A stretch of 64,000 bases of DNA from Clostridia bacterium (GCA_900767025.1 CAAFXS010000028.1:1-64000), one strand, 5' to 3'; positions 7,599 to 15,540 are shown, counted from the stretch's first letter. Translations and numbers: made by a program. Notes: generated by a model from the letters alone, not told the origin.

Positions 7599-7627
7599 TT
7601 GCATTTTGATAATAACTGTGGTATTAT
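7599..7627 (+). promoter_or_regulatory. Promoter of the divergent 7656 gene
   Basis: TTGCAT (7599-7604), a 17-bp spacer and TATTAT (7622-7627), pointing away from the cargo operon toward the gene at 7656. Confidence 0.6.
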
Positions 7628-7655
7628 TATTAAAAAGCACTTTAGGAGGTAGGTT

Positions 7656-8144
7656 ATGTTTAAATACAATCTTTCTGTAAGTATGAGTGATACAAACCTG
7701 AGTATAACTAACGATATAAGGGAATTAATAATCCAAGCAGCTGATGAGGCAAATTCCCGTAGGAATGCCTCCCGAAAAGGAAGGGTGTTTCAAGTTAATG
7801 ATCTAATTGATGAAAAACATATCAATATATGCTTACTTTCAGATACAGAGGTCATACCAACAAGAGCGCTGTCGGCGTTATCAAGAAGTATGATTGCATT
7901 AGACTCAAATGGTATATTAGAAGGACACTGCTATCGTGGTTGTGTTTTAAATGCCGCAATAATAGATAGTAACGAAGAAAAAGCAACTGCACTTTCCGAT
8001 GTGCAAATGTTGCAAGAAATTACTGCTATGTTATTTGATCGTGTATCATTAAATAATCGAGAGAAAAAATTAGCAAAAGATACATCAGATGAAATTCGTA
8101 ATATAGTAATTGAATATATAAACAAAAAAACAGTTTCTAAATAA
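7656..8144 (+). CDS. Hypothetical protein, divergent from cargo operon
   Basis: 162 residues, not recognised. It is preceded by TAGGAGG with a 6-nt spacer and its own promoter. The sequence is soluble and mixed alpha/beta, with a Cys-containing stretch (GHCYRGCVLNAAIID) near residue 90 and a helical C-terminus. It lacks a recognisable helix-turn-helix, so calling it the repressor of the divergent operon would be speculation. It is convergent with the TnpV-type gene across a shared terminator. Confidence 0.65.
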   Translation: MFKYNLSVSMSDTNLSITNDIRELIIQAADEANSRRNASRKGRVFQVNDLIDEKHINICLLSDTEVIPTRALSALSRSMIALDSNGILEGHCYRGCVLNAAIIDSNEEKATALSDVQMLQEITAMLFDRVSLNNREKKLAKDTSDEIRNIVIEYINKKTVSK

Positions 8145-8173
8145 GCAAACGATGTGCTAAATGAAAAAACCAA

Positions 8174-8211
8174 AACGGCGACAGAGAGAATTTAATCTCC
8201 CTGCCGCCGTT
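8174..8211. terminator. Terminator between convergent genes
   Basis: AACGGCG (8174-8180) pairs with CGCCGTT (8205-8211), with an additional partial inner stem. The minus-strand side runs into a T-rich tract (8166-8175), so it mainly serves the TnpV-type gene but can act on both. Confidence 0.6.
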
Positions 8212-8216
8212 CTCGG

Positions 8217-8591
8217 TTAGTTACAGATTATATCGTTATTTACGATTTCTGTGGCTCTGCTGCGGATGTTATTCATTCGAGAAACCCATTCCATTTGATT
8301 GTCTGCTTTGAGTTGTTCGGTAACACCCTCACGGTCTTCCATTTGTTTTACGAGCCGAAAAAACATATCCTCAGCCTGCTTGTCGATATCAGCGAGGTAG
8401 CCGCGCAACTTGCCGCTTGTCAGCAGATTGGTGTATCGCACCTTGTGGTGTTGCTTTATGTACCGTAGGTGTCGCTGTCCCCATATGCCAATAGGCTGTT
8501 CTTCCTGTTCGGCAGGCAAGAGATTAGGCAAATAATAATCTCCAACCATTGTATATGTACCGCCCATCTGTTCAAAAATTGTCTTTTCCAT
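8217..8591 (-). CDS. tnpV: TnpV family transposon-encoded protein
   Basis: 124 residues containing MGGTYTMVGDYYLPNLLP and IGIWGQRHLRYIKQHHKVRY, the signature of TnpV-type proteins first named in clostridial Tn4451-like mobilisable transposons. Their function is unknown; they travel with mobile-element recombination and mobilisation modules. The C-terminal half is helical and ends in a QMEWVSRMNNIRSRA segment typical of the family. The ribosome site is GGAGG. Its presence marks this end of the window as mobile DNA. Confidence 0.85.
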   Translation of the reverse strand: MEKTIFEQMGGTYTMVGDYYLPNLLPAEQEEQPIGIWGQRHLRYIKQHHKVRYTNLLTSGKLRGYLADIDKQAEDMFFRLVKQMEDREGVTEQLKADNQMEWVSRMNNIRSRATEIVNNDIICN

Positions 8592-8595
8592 AAAA

Positions 8596-8781
8596 TTAAA
8601 CCTCCGTCATCTTTATTTTGAATTTCTTAATAGGTGCGTGAGCGAATTTGATAATCAGTTCATCAACCGCATCGGTATGCCTTCCATCTGCAATAAGTTT
8701 GTTTCTCAAACTGTTCAGACTGTCGATAATAACCCTATACTCATAATCATCAATCGCTAAGTAATATTTTTGCTTTCGCAT
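8596..8781 (-). CDS. Small hypothetical protein paired with TnpV
   Basis: 61 residues beginning MRKQKYYLAIDDYEYRVII, then LNSLRNKLIADGRHTDAVDE. Small proteins with this pattern are commonly encoded next to tnpV in elements of gut Firmicutes; the function is unknown. It is preceded by AAAGGAGG and lies 4 bp upstream of tnpV, so the two form an operon. It is the outermost gene of the mobile element in this window. Confidence 0.7.
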   Translation of the reverse strand: MRKQKYYLAIDDYEYRVIIDSLNSLRNKLIADGRHTDAVDELIIKFAHAPIKKFKIKMTEV

Positions 8782-8861
8782 ACGCTCAACCTCCTTTGCA
8801 CCTACATTGTAGCAGGAGATTATTAAGATGACGAATGTGCGATTTTATTTTTAAACACAAA

Positions 8862-8905
8862 GAAAGACAGCGTAAAAAGCATTTCTGCCTTCTACGCTGT
8901 CTTTC
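8862..8905. repeat. 13-bp perfect inverted repeat near the element's right end
   Basis: GAAAGACAGCGTA (8862-8874) is perfectly complementary to 8893-8905 across an 18-nt gap. No gene ends here, so it is either a terminator remnant or a structured recombination or end site of the mobile element. Confidence 0.6.
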
Positions 8906-8913
8906 CGCCTTTG

Positions 8914-8972
8914 TAACGCCCATAAAGTTGTATTTTTTATGTATTTTCAAATTACTTCCTTATGTGGCGTTA
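8914..8972. repeat. Imperfect inverted repeat, TAACGCC...GGCGTTA
   Basis: TAACGCC plus CATAA (8914-8925) is complementary, with one bulged base, to 8960-8972. Between the last element gene (8781) and the chromosomal DUF711 terminator (9008) there is nothing else, so the boundary of the inserted element probably lies here. The matching left end is outside the window. Confidence 0.4.
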
Positions 8973-9007
8973 GCATTATCCGTGCTCTTGTTTTTTGCTA
9001 AATAATA

Positions 9008-9030
9008 AAGCCCTGCTTTATGCAGGACTT
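9008..9030 (-). terminator. Terminator of the DUF711/ACT operon
   Basis: A GC-rich hairpin (9008-9016 with 9022-9030, one mismatch) is followed in minus direction by a T/A-rich run. It sits just past the stop of the DUF711 gene. Confidence 0.65.
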
Positions 9031-9035
9031 TTGTT

Positions 9036-10391
9036 TTAGTTTTTAAGGCTGTGGAGAGGTGCAGGGATTTTTCCGCCTCTGTTAATGAACTGTGCAGGGG
9101 ATTTGTCGTTAATTCTCATAACAGGGCCGCTGCCTAAAAGTCCGCCGAATTCAAGCTCGTCGCCGATATTCTTGCCGATGGCAGGGATAACCCTAACTGC
9201 AGTGGTTTTGTTGTTAACCATACCTATTGCTGCCTCGTCGGCAATAAGACCGCTGATAACCTCGGCGCTTGTATCACCGGGAACAACAATCATATCAAGA
9301 CCAACAGAGCAAACGGCAGTCATAGCCTCCAGCTTTTCAATGGAAAGTGAGCCTTGCTTTACGGCGTCAATCATACCTGCGTCCTCACTGACAGGGATAA
9401 ATGCACCTGAAAGACCGCCAACGCTTGATGATGCCATAACGCCGCCCTTTTTAACTGCGTCATTAAGCATTGCAAGGCAGGCAGTTGTACCGCAGGCGCC
9501 GCACTGCTCAAGTCCGATTTCCTCAAGAATATGGGCAACAGAGTCACCAACGGCAGGAGTAGGAGCAAGGGAAAGGTCAACAATACCAAAGGGAATACCA
9601 AGCCTTCTTGAAGCCTCAACACCCACAAGCTGACCCATTCTTGTTACCTTGAATGCGGTCTTTTTGATAAGCTCGGCAATTTCATTTATTGAATATTCAG
9701 GGTGCTTTGAAACTGCACTTCTTACAACACCGGGTCCCGAAACACCAACATTGATAACGCAGTCGGGCTCGGATACACCGTGGAATGCACCTGCCATAAA
9801 TGGATTGTCCTCCGGTGCGTTGCAGAATACAACCAGCTTGCCGGGTCCTATGCAATCGTTATCCTTTGTAAGCTCTGCGGCCTCCTTAACCTTTTCACCC
9901 ATTAATTTAACGGCGTCCATATTGATGCCGGCCTTTGTTGAACCCACATTAACAGATGAGCAAATGTGCTGTGTTTCCGCAAGTGCACGGGGGATTGATT
10001 TAATAAGCTCTTTATCACCGGCTGAAAAGCCCTTTTGCACCAGTGCACTGTAACCGCCGATAAAGTTAACGCCGATGGTTCTTGCGGCTTTTTCAAGGGC
10101 AAGGGCGTATTTTACAGGGTCACCGCCGCTGATACCTGCCATAATGGCAATGGGTGTAACGCTGACACGCTTATTGATGATAGGAATACCATATTCCTTT
10201 TCAATCTGCTCGCCTGTTTCAACAAGCTTTTCTGCTTTTGTGCAGATTTTGTCATAAATCTTATTACAGGATTTGTCAATGTCGGCATCGGCACAGTCAA
10301 GGAGCGAGATACCCATTGTTGTTGTGCGGATATCAAGACATTCATCCTGTATCATTCGTATTGTTTCTAAAATATCGTTAGTATTAATCAA
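9036..10391 (-). CDS. PFL family protein, UPF0210/DUF711
   Basis: 451 residues, full length for the UPF0210 (DUF711) family, which is structurally related to pyruvate-formate-lyase/glycyl-radical barrels but has no established reaction. Typical blocks are visible: ISGGDPVKYALALEKAARTI, FIGGYSALVQKG, GVSGPGVV and GACGTTACLAMLNDAVKKGG. The start is a TTG at 10391, eight bases after AGGAGG. It is co-transcribed with the small ACT-domain gene 12 bp upstream; this two-gene pairing is conserved across Firmicutes and suggests ligand-controlled activity. Confidence 0.9.
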   Translation of the reverse strand: MINTNDILETIRMIQDECLDIRTTTMGISLLDCADADIDKSCNKIYDKICTKAEKLVETGEQIEKEYGIPIINKRVSVTPIAIMAGISGGDPVKYALALEKAARTIGVNFIGGYSALVQKGFSAGDKELIKSIPRALAETQHICSSVNVGSTKAGINMDAVKLMGEKVKEAAELTKDNDCIGPGKLVVFCNAPEDNPFMAGAFHGVSEPDCVINVGVSGPGVVRSAVSKHPEYSINEIAELIKKTAFKVTRMGQLVGVEASRRLGIPFGIVDLSLAPTPAVGDSVAHILEEIGLEQCGACGTTACLAMLNDAVKKGGVMASSSVGGLSGAFIPVSEDAGMIDAVKQGSLSIEKLEAMTAVCSVGLDMIVVPGDTSAEVISGLIADEAAIGMVNNKTTAVRVIPAIGKNIGDELEFGGLLGSGPVMRINDKSPAQFINRGGKIPAPLHSLKN

Positions 10392-10403
10392 GGAAATTTC
10401 CTC

Positions 10404-10673
10404 CTATATTCTGTGCATAGAATTAAAAATATCCTCATGCATAGCATGAATGGAAAGATTGTTTTCCTCACCGTATTTTGCAAGTCGGTCTGCAAATTCG
10501 GTAAACTCAACAGTGCTTTTTGAAATATCAGCCATCATAATCATACAGAACATATCTTCCATAATTGTCTGTGAAACTTCCGTAATGTTAATTTGACTTT
10601 CGGCACATATGCCTGAAACCTTGGCGAGAATACCCACAGTATCCTTGCCCACAACTGTAATTACTGCTCTCAT
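10404..10673 (-). CDS. ACT domain-containing protein, UPF0237
   Basis: 89 residues, a single ACT domain: MRAVITVVGKDTVGILAKVS, then a second helix and strand with NITEVSQTIMEDMFCMIMM. ACT domains bind small ligands such as amino acids. UPF0237 members are usually encoded directly before a UPF0210 gene, as here. The ribosome site is GAGG. It is the first gene of the operon driven by the promoter at 10703-10731. Confidence 0.9.
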   Translation of the reverse strand: MRAVITVVGKDTVGILAKVSGICAESQINITEVSQTIMEDMFCMIMMADISKSTVEFTEFADRLAKYGEENNLSIHAMHEDIFNSMHRI

Positions 10674-10702
10674 TTCTTATACCTCCGCATTTGTTAGATA
10701 AG

Positions 10703-10731
10703 ATTATAACAGAGTAGTAAACTTTTTTCAA
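10703..10731 (-). promoter_or_regulatory. Promoter of the ACT-DUF711 operon
   Basis: Minus strand TTGAAA (10726-10731), 17-bp spacer, TATAAT (10703-10708). Confidence 0.7.
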
Positions 10732-10812
10732 TAAAGTAAAGAAATATGTTTAAAAATTTTTAATTATATGTTAGAATACTATGAAAATATTTATCAGAGG
10801 TATTGAGTATAT

Positions 10813-11622
10813 ATGATTTTTAAAAATCTTTATGATATGCACACCCACAGTATTCATAGCTTTGACGGCAACGATTCCTGCCAAAGCCTTTGCGAAAGCG
10901 CAGTTAAGCAGGGCGCCTGCGGTATTGCCGTAACGGACCATTGCGATATTGACGGAGCTGATATGAATGTTGACGAGCTTTGCTCAAATCAGCTTGCGGA
11001 TTTGGAGCAGTCGGCACATGAGTATAACGACAGGCTTGCGGTTATTAAGGGTATTGAAATCGGTCAGGGTATTTACAGAAAAAAGGAAACCGAATATCTG
11101 CTTGAAAAATATCCTTATGATTTTGTCCTGGGTTCTCTTCATAACCTTGAAAATATGGAGGATTTTTATTTTCTTGATTTCAGTCAGTTTGATGTTTATG
11201 AGCTTTTGGGCAGGTATTTTGACGGCCTTCTTGAGCTTGCACAGTGGGGAGCCTTTGACTCATTAGCACATTTGACCTATCCTATAAGATATATTGTTGC
11301 AAGGGATAAAATTGATGTTGACTTAAACCGCTTTGACGATGTTATCAACACAATTTTTGAAACCCTGATTAAAAATGAAAAAGCACTTGAAATTAACACC
11401 TCGGGTCTCTTTATGGCGATGAAGGATACATTGCCGAATATAAGATATGTTGAAAGATTTAAACAGCTTGGGGGAAAATATATCACGGTAGGCTCGGATT
11501 CTCACTACGCCGACAAGGTTTTCAGGGGAATTGAGGAAGGCTACAAAATTGCTCTTAAGGCAGGCTTTGACAAGATTACGGTTTTCAAAAACCGTCAGCC
11601 AATGCTAATTGATATTAAATGA
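10813..11622 (+). CDS. Histidinol-phosphatase-like PHP domain phosphoesterase
   Basis: 269 residues with PHP metal-binding motifs in order: MHTHSIHSFDG near residue 9, VTDHCD near 42, GSLHN near 110 and VGSDSHY near 229. Length and motifs match the HisK type histidinol phosphatase, which makes histidinol from histidinol phosphate. No other histidine genes are nearby. The downstream neighbours are an Lrp-type regulator and an aminotransferase, so the true substrate may differ. It is divergent from the ACT operon. Confidence 0.8.
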   Translation: MIFKNLYDMHTHSIHSFDGNDSCQSLCESAVKQGACGIAVTDHCDIDGADMNVDELCSNQLADLEQSAHEYNDRLAVIKGIEIGQGIYRKKETEYLLEKYPYDFVLGSLHNLENMEDFYFLDFSQFDVYELLGRYFDGLLELAQWGAFDSLAHLTYPIRYIVARDKIDVDLNRFDDVINTIFETLIKNEKALEINTSGLFMAMKDTLPNIRYVERFKQLGGKYITVGSDSHYADKVFRGIEEGYKIALKAGFDKITVFKNRQPMLIDIK

Positions 11623-11631
11623 GGTAATATT

Positions 11632-12111
11632 ATGGATAGACTTTTATCGGTTATCGAAAAAAATCCGCGTCTTTCGGATAAAGAGATTGCAGTTATGCTT
11701 GGTGTTACCGAGGAACAGGTAACAAAGCAGATTAGAGAATACGAGGAAAGCGGTGTTATCAAAGGCTACAGAGCTATGATTGATAAGGATAATACCGATT
11801 CACAGACAGTTACTGCTTTGATTGAAATCAAGGTTCAGCCTAAATTCGGCCACGGCTTTGAGGAAATTGCAAGAAAAATTGCTGAGCTTGAAGAGGTTGA
11901 AAGTGTTTATCTTATGAGTGGCGGCTTTGACCTTGCAGTTATGGTAACGGATAAATCCTTTCAGGAGGTTGCAATGTTCGTTGCAAAAAGGCTGTCGCCT
12001 ATGGACAGCGTTGTTTCAACGGCAACACATTTTATACTGAAAAAATATAAAGAACAGGGCGTTTCCTTTACCGAAGCACCAAAGGATGACAGGGGGAACA
12101 TTTCCCTGTGA
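11632..12111 (+). CDS. Lrp/AsnC family transcriptional regulator
   Basis: 159 residues. An N-terminal winged helix-turn-helix (SDKEIAVMLGVTEEQVTKQI) is followed by a RAM/ACT-like ligand domain with HGFEEIARKIAELEEVESVY and SGGFDLAVMV. Lrp-type proteins bind amino acids and control amino-acid metabolism. The GTGA overlap with the following aminotransferase gene makes that gene its most likely target and translational partner. The ribosome site is GAGG. Confidence 0.9.
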   Translation: MDRLLSVIEKNPRLSDKEIAVMLGVTEEQVTKQIREYEESGVIKGYRAMIDKDNTDSQTVTALIEIKVQPKFGHGFEEIARKIAELEEVESVYLMSGGFDLAVMVTDKSFQEVAMFVAKRLSPMDSVVSTATHFILKKYKEQGVSFTEAPKDDRGNISL

Positions 12112-13295
12112 TTAATTATGATGAATTTCTTAATCCCCGTGTTGCAGAAATAAAGCCCAGCGGTATAAGAAAATATTTTTCCATTGCCGAGGAAATGGAT
12201 AATGTTATATCTCTCGGTGTGGGGGAGCCTGATTTCCTTACACCCTGGCATATAAGACAAAGGGGTATTGACACACTTGAAAGGGGAGCCACAAGGTACT
12301 CGGCTAACGCAGGTATACTTGAATTGAGAAGGGAAATCGCCTCCTTTTATTCGAATAAATATTTTGTCAATTATGATTATAAAAATGAGGTTATGGTAAC
12401 TGTGGGCGGCTCCGAGGGTATTGATATGTGCATCCGTTGCCTTGTTTGCCCGGGTGATGAGGTGCTTGTTGTTGAGCCGTCATTTGTGTGCTATAAGCCT
12501 ATTGTTGAAACCTGCGGCGGCAAGGCAGTGCCCCTTGTAACAAAGGACGAAAATAATTTTAAGCTGATGCCCGATGAGCTTGAGTCGGCAATTACGGATA
12601 AAACCAAGCTGCTCATTCTGCCGTATCCAAACAATCCCACAGGTGCGGTAATGCGTAAGGACGATTTGGTTGCAATTGCAAAGGTTATTAAAAAGCATAA
12701 TCTTTTTGTTTTGTCTGACGAGATATACAGCGCTCTTACCTACGGCGACCAATCCCATGTTTCGATTGCGTCAATCAGCGGTATGAAGGAGCGTACTGTT
12801 GTTATCAACGGCTTTTCAAAAACTTATTCAATGACAGGCTGGAGGCTTGGTTATGCCTTGGGTCCAAAGCCTATTATTAAGCAGATGACAAAGCTTCATC
12901 AGTATGCCATTATGTCTGCTCCCACAACATCACAGTGGGCGGCAATTGAGGCTTTAAGAAACGGCGATGTGGATATAGAAAAAATGCTTGCCGATTATGA
13001 TATGAGAAGGCGTTTTACGGTTAATGCCTTTCGTGAAATCGGTCTTGATTGCTTTGAGCCTGAGGGTGCATTTTATGTGTTCCCATGTATTAAATCAACG
13101 GGTCTGTCATCTGAAGAGTTTTGTGAAAAGCTGATTATGAGCAAAAGGGTGGCAGTTGTGCCGGGTAATGCCTTCGGAGATTGCGGTGAGGGCTATATCC
13201 GTTGTTCCTATTGTTATTCAATTGATAATATTAAAGAGGCGGTCAGAAGAATAGGAGAATTTGTTAAAGAACTGAGGATGGAAAATGGAAATTAA
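12108..13295 (+). CDS. Pyridoxal-phosphate aminotransferase, class I/II
   Basis: 395 residues, cytoplasmic. The PLP-binding lysine is in NGFSKTYSMTGWRLGY (near residue 236). Other family marks are YPNNPTGAVM (near 168), the DEIY strand (near 204) and the C-terminal arginine in RCSY. It probably acts on aromatic or aliphatic amino acids, as do the paralogues that follow an Lrp gene in Firmicutes. The start is GTG overlapping the regulator's TGA. It overlaps ispE by 11 bp. Confidence 0.9.
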   Translation: MINYDEFLNPRVAEIKPSGIRKYFSIAEEMDNVISLGVGEPDFLTPWHIRQRGIDTLERGATRYSANAGILELRREIASFYSNKYFVNYDYKNEVMVTVGGSEGIDMCIRCLVCPGDEVLVVEPSFVCYKPIVETCGGKAVPLVTKDENNFKLMPDELESAITDKTKLLILPYPNNPTGAVMRKDDLVAIAKVIKKHNLFVLSDEIYSALTYGDQSHVSIASISGMKERTVVINGFSKTYSMTGWRLGYALGPKPIIKQMTKLHQYAIMSAPTTSQWAAIEALRNGDVDIEKMLADYDMRRRFTVNAFREIGLDCFEPEGAFYVFPCIKSTGLSSEEFCEKLIMSKRVAVVPGNAFGDCGEGYIRCSYCYSIDNIKEAVRRIGEFVKELRMENGN

Positions 13296-14157
13296 AATTA
13301 AAGCATATGCAAAAATAAATCTTCTTCTTGATATAGTTAACAGGAGAACAGACGGATATCACGATTTGTTTATGATAATGCAGAGCATAAATATTTATGA
13401 TACTGTTACAGTCACCGAAACCAAGTCAAGGAAGATTACAATAAGCTGTAATATCGACGGTATTCCACTTGATGAGCACAACATTGCCTACAAGGCGGCT
13501 GACGCTTTTTTCAAGGCAACAGGTGTTAAGAATAAAGGGATTAATATTGATATTGAAAAGCGTATACCCCACGCTGCAGGTATGGCAGGCGGCAGTGCAG
13601 ACGGTGCGGCTGTTATAGTTGCACTTAACGAGCTGACACAGGCAGGCTTATCACCTGACGAGCTTTGCGATATCGGTGTTAAAATCGGTGCGGATGTTCC
13701 TTTCTGTATCAAGGGCGGAACACTGCTTGCACAGGGCATCGGTGATGTTCTCAACAAGGTTAAGCCACTGAGAAAATGCTATATACTTATTGCAAAGCCC
13801 GATTGCGGTGTTAATACTGCTTATGCCTACAAGCAGTTTGACCTGTGCGGAAAAACTCATACTCCCGATAAGCTGGGTATGCTTTATGCAATGCAGAGCA
13901 GGGATTTAAAGGAAATCTGCTCAAAAATGGAAAATGTTTTTGAACAGTTTATCCGTGTTGACAATAAGGTTGAAATTAAAACCATTATGCGTGATAACGG
14001 TGCCTTAGGCGTTTGTATGAGCGGCAGCGGACCAACAGTTTTCGGTATTTTTGAGGATAAAGAGCTTGCCGAAAAGACCGCCGCAGAGCTTAAAGGACTT
14101 GCAAAGGATATTGCAGTAACAACCCCTGTTTCACAGGGATGCAGGATTGTGAAATGA
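13285..14157 (+). CDS. ispE: 4-diphosphocytidyl-2-C-methyl-D-erythritol kinase
   Basis: 290 residues, standard length. It phosphorylates CDP-methylerythritol in the non-mevalonate isoprenoid pathway. The GHMP-kinase signatures are visible: KAYAKINLLLDI with GYHDL at the N-terminus, the ATP loop PHAAGMAGGSADGAA (near residue 95) and the C-terminal GSGPTVFGIF. The ribosome site lies inside the preceding gene. It is in an operon with an aminotransferase and an alcohol dehydrogenase, neither obviously part of the pathway. Confidence 0.95.
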   Translation: MEIKIKAYAKINLLLDIVNRRTDGYHDLFMIMQSINIYDTVTVTETKSRKITISCNIDGIPLDEHNIAYKAADAFFKATGVKNKGINIDIEKRIPHAAGMAGGSADGAAVIVALNELTQAGLSPDELCDIGVKIGADVPFCIKGGTLLAQGIGDVLNKVKPLRKCYILIAKPDCGVNTAYAYKQFDLCGKTHTPDKLGMLYAMQSRDLKEICSKMENVFEQFIRVDNKVEIKTIMRDNGALGVCMSGSGPTVFGIFEDKELAEKTAAELKGLAKDIAVTTPVSQGCRIVK

Positions 14158-15179
14158 TTATGGAATATAAAAACGAAAGATTTATTGAAGAATTTAAAAA
14201 TATTGTTTCTGCCACGGATTGTAAAAAAATTCTTTTCGTGTGCAGCAGCGAGTATGACCGCTACGGCTACAGAAAAGTACTTGACAGTATGGGCGTCGAG
14301 GTTGTGCCCTTTACCGGCTTTGAGCCTTGTCCGGAGGTTTCGTCAGTTAAAAATGGCGTAGAGGTATTTAAAAATTACGGCTGTGATTTTATTGTTACCG
14401 TTGGCGGAGGCAGTGCAATGGATACCGCCAAGGCAATAAAGCTTTTTGCCGAGGCTGATGTTAAAATCCTTGCCGTGCCCACAACCGCAGGCACAGGTGC
14501 AGAGGTTACAAGGTTTGCAGTGCTTTATAACAAGGGTGACAAGCAGTCGGTTAGAAGCTATGATATCATTCCCGATTATCAGGTTTTTGATTATTCATCT
14601 CTTATGTCACTGCCTTATAATCAAAAAGTTGTTACCGCTCTTGACGCATTTTGCCACGCAGTTGAGGCTTTTTGGTCAAAGGACGCAACGGATGAAAGCA
14701 GGGAATATTCCGCAAAGGCCCTTGAGCTTTTTGACAAATATTTTCACCGCTTTCTTAATGGTGACAGTGATACCCTTGAACCCATGATGAAATGCAGTGA
14801 GCTTGCAGGCAGAGCAATTAATATTGCCCAAACAACTGCCTGCCATGCCTTTAGCTATAAGCTACATAAAATTAAGGGCTTTTATCACGGTCAGGCTGTT
14901 GCCGTGTGCCTTGTTTATATCTGGAAATATATGCAGGATAAGGGCGACAACGACCTTAAAGCTCTTCTTAAAGAAACGGAAAAGGTGTCCCGCACAAATC
15001 CCACCGAGCTTGAAAGGAAAATTAAGGAATTAGGACTCCTTGATGATTTAACGATGACGCCTGAGCAGTTCGAAGAAACTGTCAACGGTGTTGATGTTAA
15101 CCGCCTGTCAAATCACCCGATGAAATTTACCTTGGAAGACATAAAAAATATATATGAATCATTCATTAAGATAGTTTAA
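14154..15179 (+). CDS. Iron-containing alcohol dehydrogenase, phosphonoacetaldehyde-reductase-like branch
   Basis: About 341 residues. VGGGSAMDTAKAIK (dinucleotide-binding) and PTTAGTGAEVTRFAV are typical of group III Fe-ADHs, as are D and H of LDAFCHAVEA. The helix reads HAFSYKLHKIKGFYHGQAVA, as in PhpC-type phosphonoacetaldehyde reductases, rather than the HxxAHPLG of classical enzymes. No phosphonate genes are nearby, so the substrate is open. Starts at 14139, 14154 or 14160 are possible. 14154 was chosen for its ATGA overlap with ispE. Confidence 0.8.
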   Translation: MIMEYKNERFIEEFKNIVSATDCKKILFVCSSEYDRYGYRKVLDSMGVEVVPFTGFEPCPEVSSVKNGVEVFKNYGCDFIVTVGGGSAMDTAKAIKLFAEADVKILAVPTTAGTGAEVTRFAVLYNKGDKQSVRSYDIIPDYQVFDYSSLMSLPYNQKVVTALDAFCHAVEAFWSKDATDESREYSAKALELFDKYFHRFLNGDSDTLEPMMKCSELAGRAINIAQTTACHAFSYKLHKIKGFYHGQAVAVCLVYIWKYMQDKGDNDLKALLKETEKVSRTNPTELERKIKELGLLDDLTMTPEQFEETVNGVDVNRLSNHPMKFTLEDIKNIYESFIKIV

Positions 15180-15192
15180 ACTGCGGTTTGTA

Positions 15193-15298
15193 AGGCTCCC
15201 TTGTGTAAAGGGAGCTGTCTGCGTAGGCAGACTGAGGGATTGTTACAACCCCTCCGACAACCTAACGGTTGCCACCTCCCCTTGCACAGGGGAGGCTC
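15193..15298 (+). repeat. Modular intergenic repeat, copy 1
   Basis: About 106 bp made of four short hairpins around a conserved core. The outer hairpins are GCTCCCTT/AAGGGAGC and CCTCCCCT/AGGGGAGG. The inner ones are GTCTGC/GCAGAC and CAACC/GGTTG, with the core ACTGAGGGATTGTTACAACC between them. An additional outer repeat GGTTTGT/ACAAACC (15185-15191, 15310-15316) brackets the unit. A second copy in opposite orientation lies at 51906-52020. Confidence 0.8.
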
Positions 15299-15330
15299 AA
15301 ATCGGTTTGACAAACCCTAATTTTATTTTG

Positions 15331-15359
15331 TTGACAAATTGCAGGCTATGAGTTATTAT
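15331..15359 (+). promoter_or_regulatory. Promoter of the leader peptide/GNAT transcript
   Basis: TTGACA (15331-15336), 17-bp spacer, TATTAT (15354-15359). Confidence 0.75.
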
Positions 15360-15380
15360 GCGACAAAAGAGGTAATTATT

Positions 15381-15473
15381 ATGTTTAACACAACTTCCAA
15401 AATGAACAGAGCAGACAGATCTATGCTTGATAATCGCATGGATTTAGTTTGTTGTGTTCATCTTTGGTTGTAA
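15381..15473 (+). CDS. Leader peptide controlling the GNAT gene
   Basis: A 30-codon frame with ribosome site AGAGGT. It starts MFNTTSKMNRADRSMLDNRM and ends CCVHLWL. It lies between a strong promoter and an intrinsic terminator that stands directly before the GNAT gene. Its last codons (15458-15469) can pair with the 5' arm of that terminator. This arrangement is that of antibiotic- or amino-acid-responsive leader peptides: stalling would free the pairing segment. The peptide sequence is not assigned to a known inducer. Confidence 0.7.
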   Translation: MFNTTSKMNRADRSMLDNRMDLVCCVHLWL

Positions 15474-15540
15474 TAAGGCATATATCATTTTATTTAACCA
15501 TTAACCACTGATGAGCAATCATCGGTGGTATTTTTTATTT
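15458..15540 (+). promoter_or_regulatory. Transcription attenuator (antiterminator/terminator)
   Basis: Terminator: a 10-bp stem (15505-15514 with 15519-15528, one G-T pair), loop GCAA, then a T-rich tract to 15540. Antiterminator: TCATCTTTGGTT (15458-15469) pairs in 10 of 12 positions with AACCACTGATGA (15503-15514), the terminator's 5' arm. The two structures are mutually exclusive. The GNAT ribosome site AGGAGG begins at 15541. Confidence 0.7.

Noticed and set aside
1286..8144. Prophage interpretation of the cargo region
   Set aside because: No capsid, tail, terminase, lysis or phage replication genes. The flanking relaxase/MobC and TnpV genes point to a mobilisable element instead.
9085..10370. 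Several open frames antisense to the DUF711 gene
   Set aside because: Shadows of a well-recognised gene, caused by its codon usage; no start signals.
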